64,000 nt of DNA, from positions 2,051,001-2,115,000 of the forward strand of contig NC_136001.1 of assembly GCF_048128805.1 (NCBI RefSeq). Direction: 5' to 3'. This document shows positions 63,980-64,000 of this stretch, one piece after another. Made by a program: the position numbers and the translations under genes. The number at the start of each line of letters is the position of its first letter. Positions within the stretch are counted from its first letter, which is position 1. The notes beneath the pieces are model-generated. The model was not told the origin of the DNA and made no database searches. It was given only the letters and a program-made list of their open reading frames with translations. The stretch is from Centroberyx gerrardi (lineage: Eukaryota > Chordata > Actinopteri > Beryciformes > Berycidae).

Positions 63980-64000
63980 TGAAACAACCTCTAGTAGACA

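Noticed and set aside
1..64000. CRISPR arrays, operons, bacterial promoters or ribosome binding sites
   Set aside because: The window is eukaryotic. No spacer-repeat arrays or polycistronic layouts were seen.

Overview
The window looks like a ray-finned fish (teleost) chromosome segment. The host genes are vertebrate single-copy genes split by GT-AG introns. The DNA between and inside them is packed with mobile DNA typical of fish: a Ty3/gypsy element, a full-length L1-like LINE, hAT and PIF/Harbinger elements, and an endogenous retrovirus. No bacterial features, CRISPR array, tRNA or rRNA gene was seen.

Host genes. A cryptochrome first exon lies on the minus strand at 1342-1502; the rest of that gene must lie left of the window. 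sycp3 (meiotic axis protein SCP3) is complete on the plus strand, with 8 coding exons from 29436 to 31431 that give 227 codons. cept1 (choline/ethanolamine phosphotransferase) is complete on the minus strand, with 9 coding exons from 57865 to 34153 that give 424 codons, plus a spliced non-coding first exon ending at 59226. sycp3 and cept1 are convergent. Their best-placed poly(A) signals (32156 plus, 32205 minus) are only about 45 bp apart, so their 3' ends may abut or overlap. The two genes are not obviously linked in function: one acts in meiotic chromosome axes, the other in phospholipid synthesis in ER/nuclear membranes.

Mobile region, 2.6-28.9 kb. From left to right: (i) a 3.9-kb element with ~520-bp terminal inverted repeats, a helix-turn-helix exon, facing transcription units and a central hairpin with an AATAAA on each strand; (ii) GCTGG- and GGTA-type minisatellites; (iii) a 6.1-kb imperfect palindrome with 2.46-kb arms that are near-identical in the outer part, one arm carrying a 653-bp Harbinger insertion with a perfect empty site in the other arm; (iv) a nested retroelement stack. 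In the stack, a 6.2-kb minus-strand gypsy element has both 237-bp LTRs interrupted, the left by a 631-bp solo LTR (target duplication ATGAG) and the right by a 5.8-kb L1-like LINE (15-bp target duplication).

Intronic and distal mobile DNA. The cept1 introns hold hAT elements with exact 8-bp target duplications (53002-53588, 56947-57540 and an 813-bp copy at 42469-43281). They also hold a 1.9-kb Harbinger-type MITE with two elements nested in it, a 1.6-kb element with GGGCCTCATTCAC termini, minisatellites and partial hAT ends. The right edge (about 62.57 kb to the end) is the 5' part of an endogenous retrovirus: LTR, tRNA-Tyr-type primer site, leader and a disrupted gag start.
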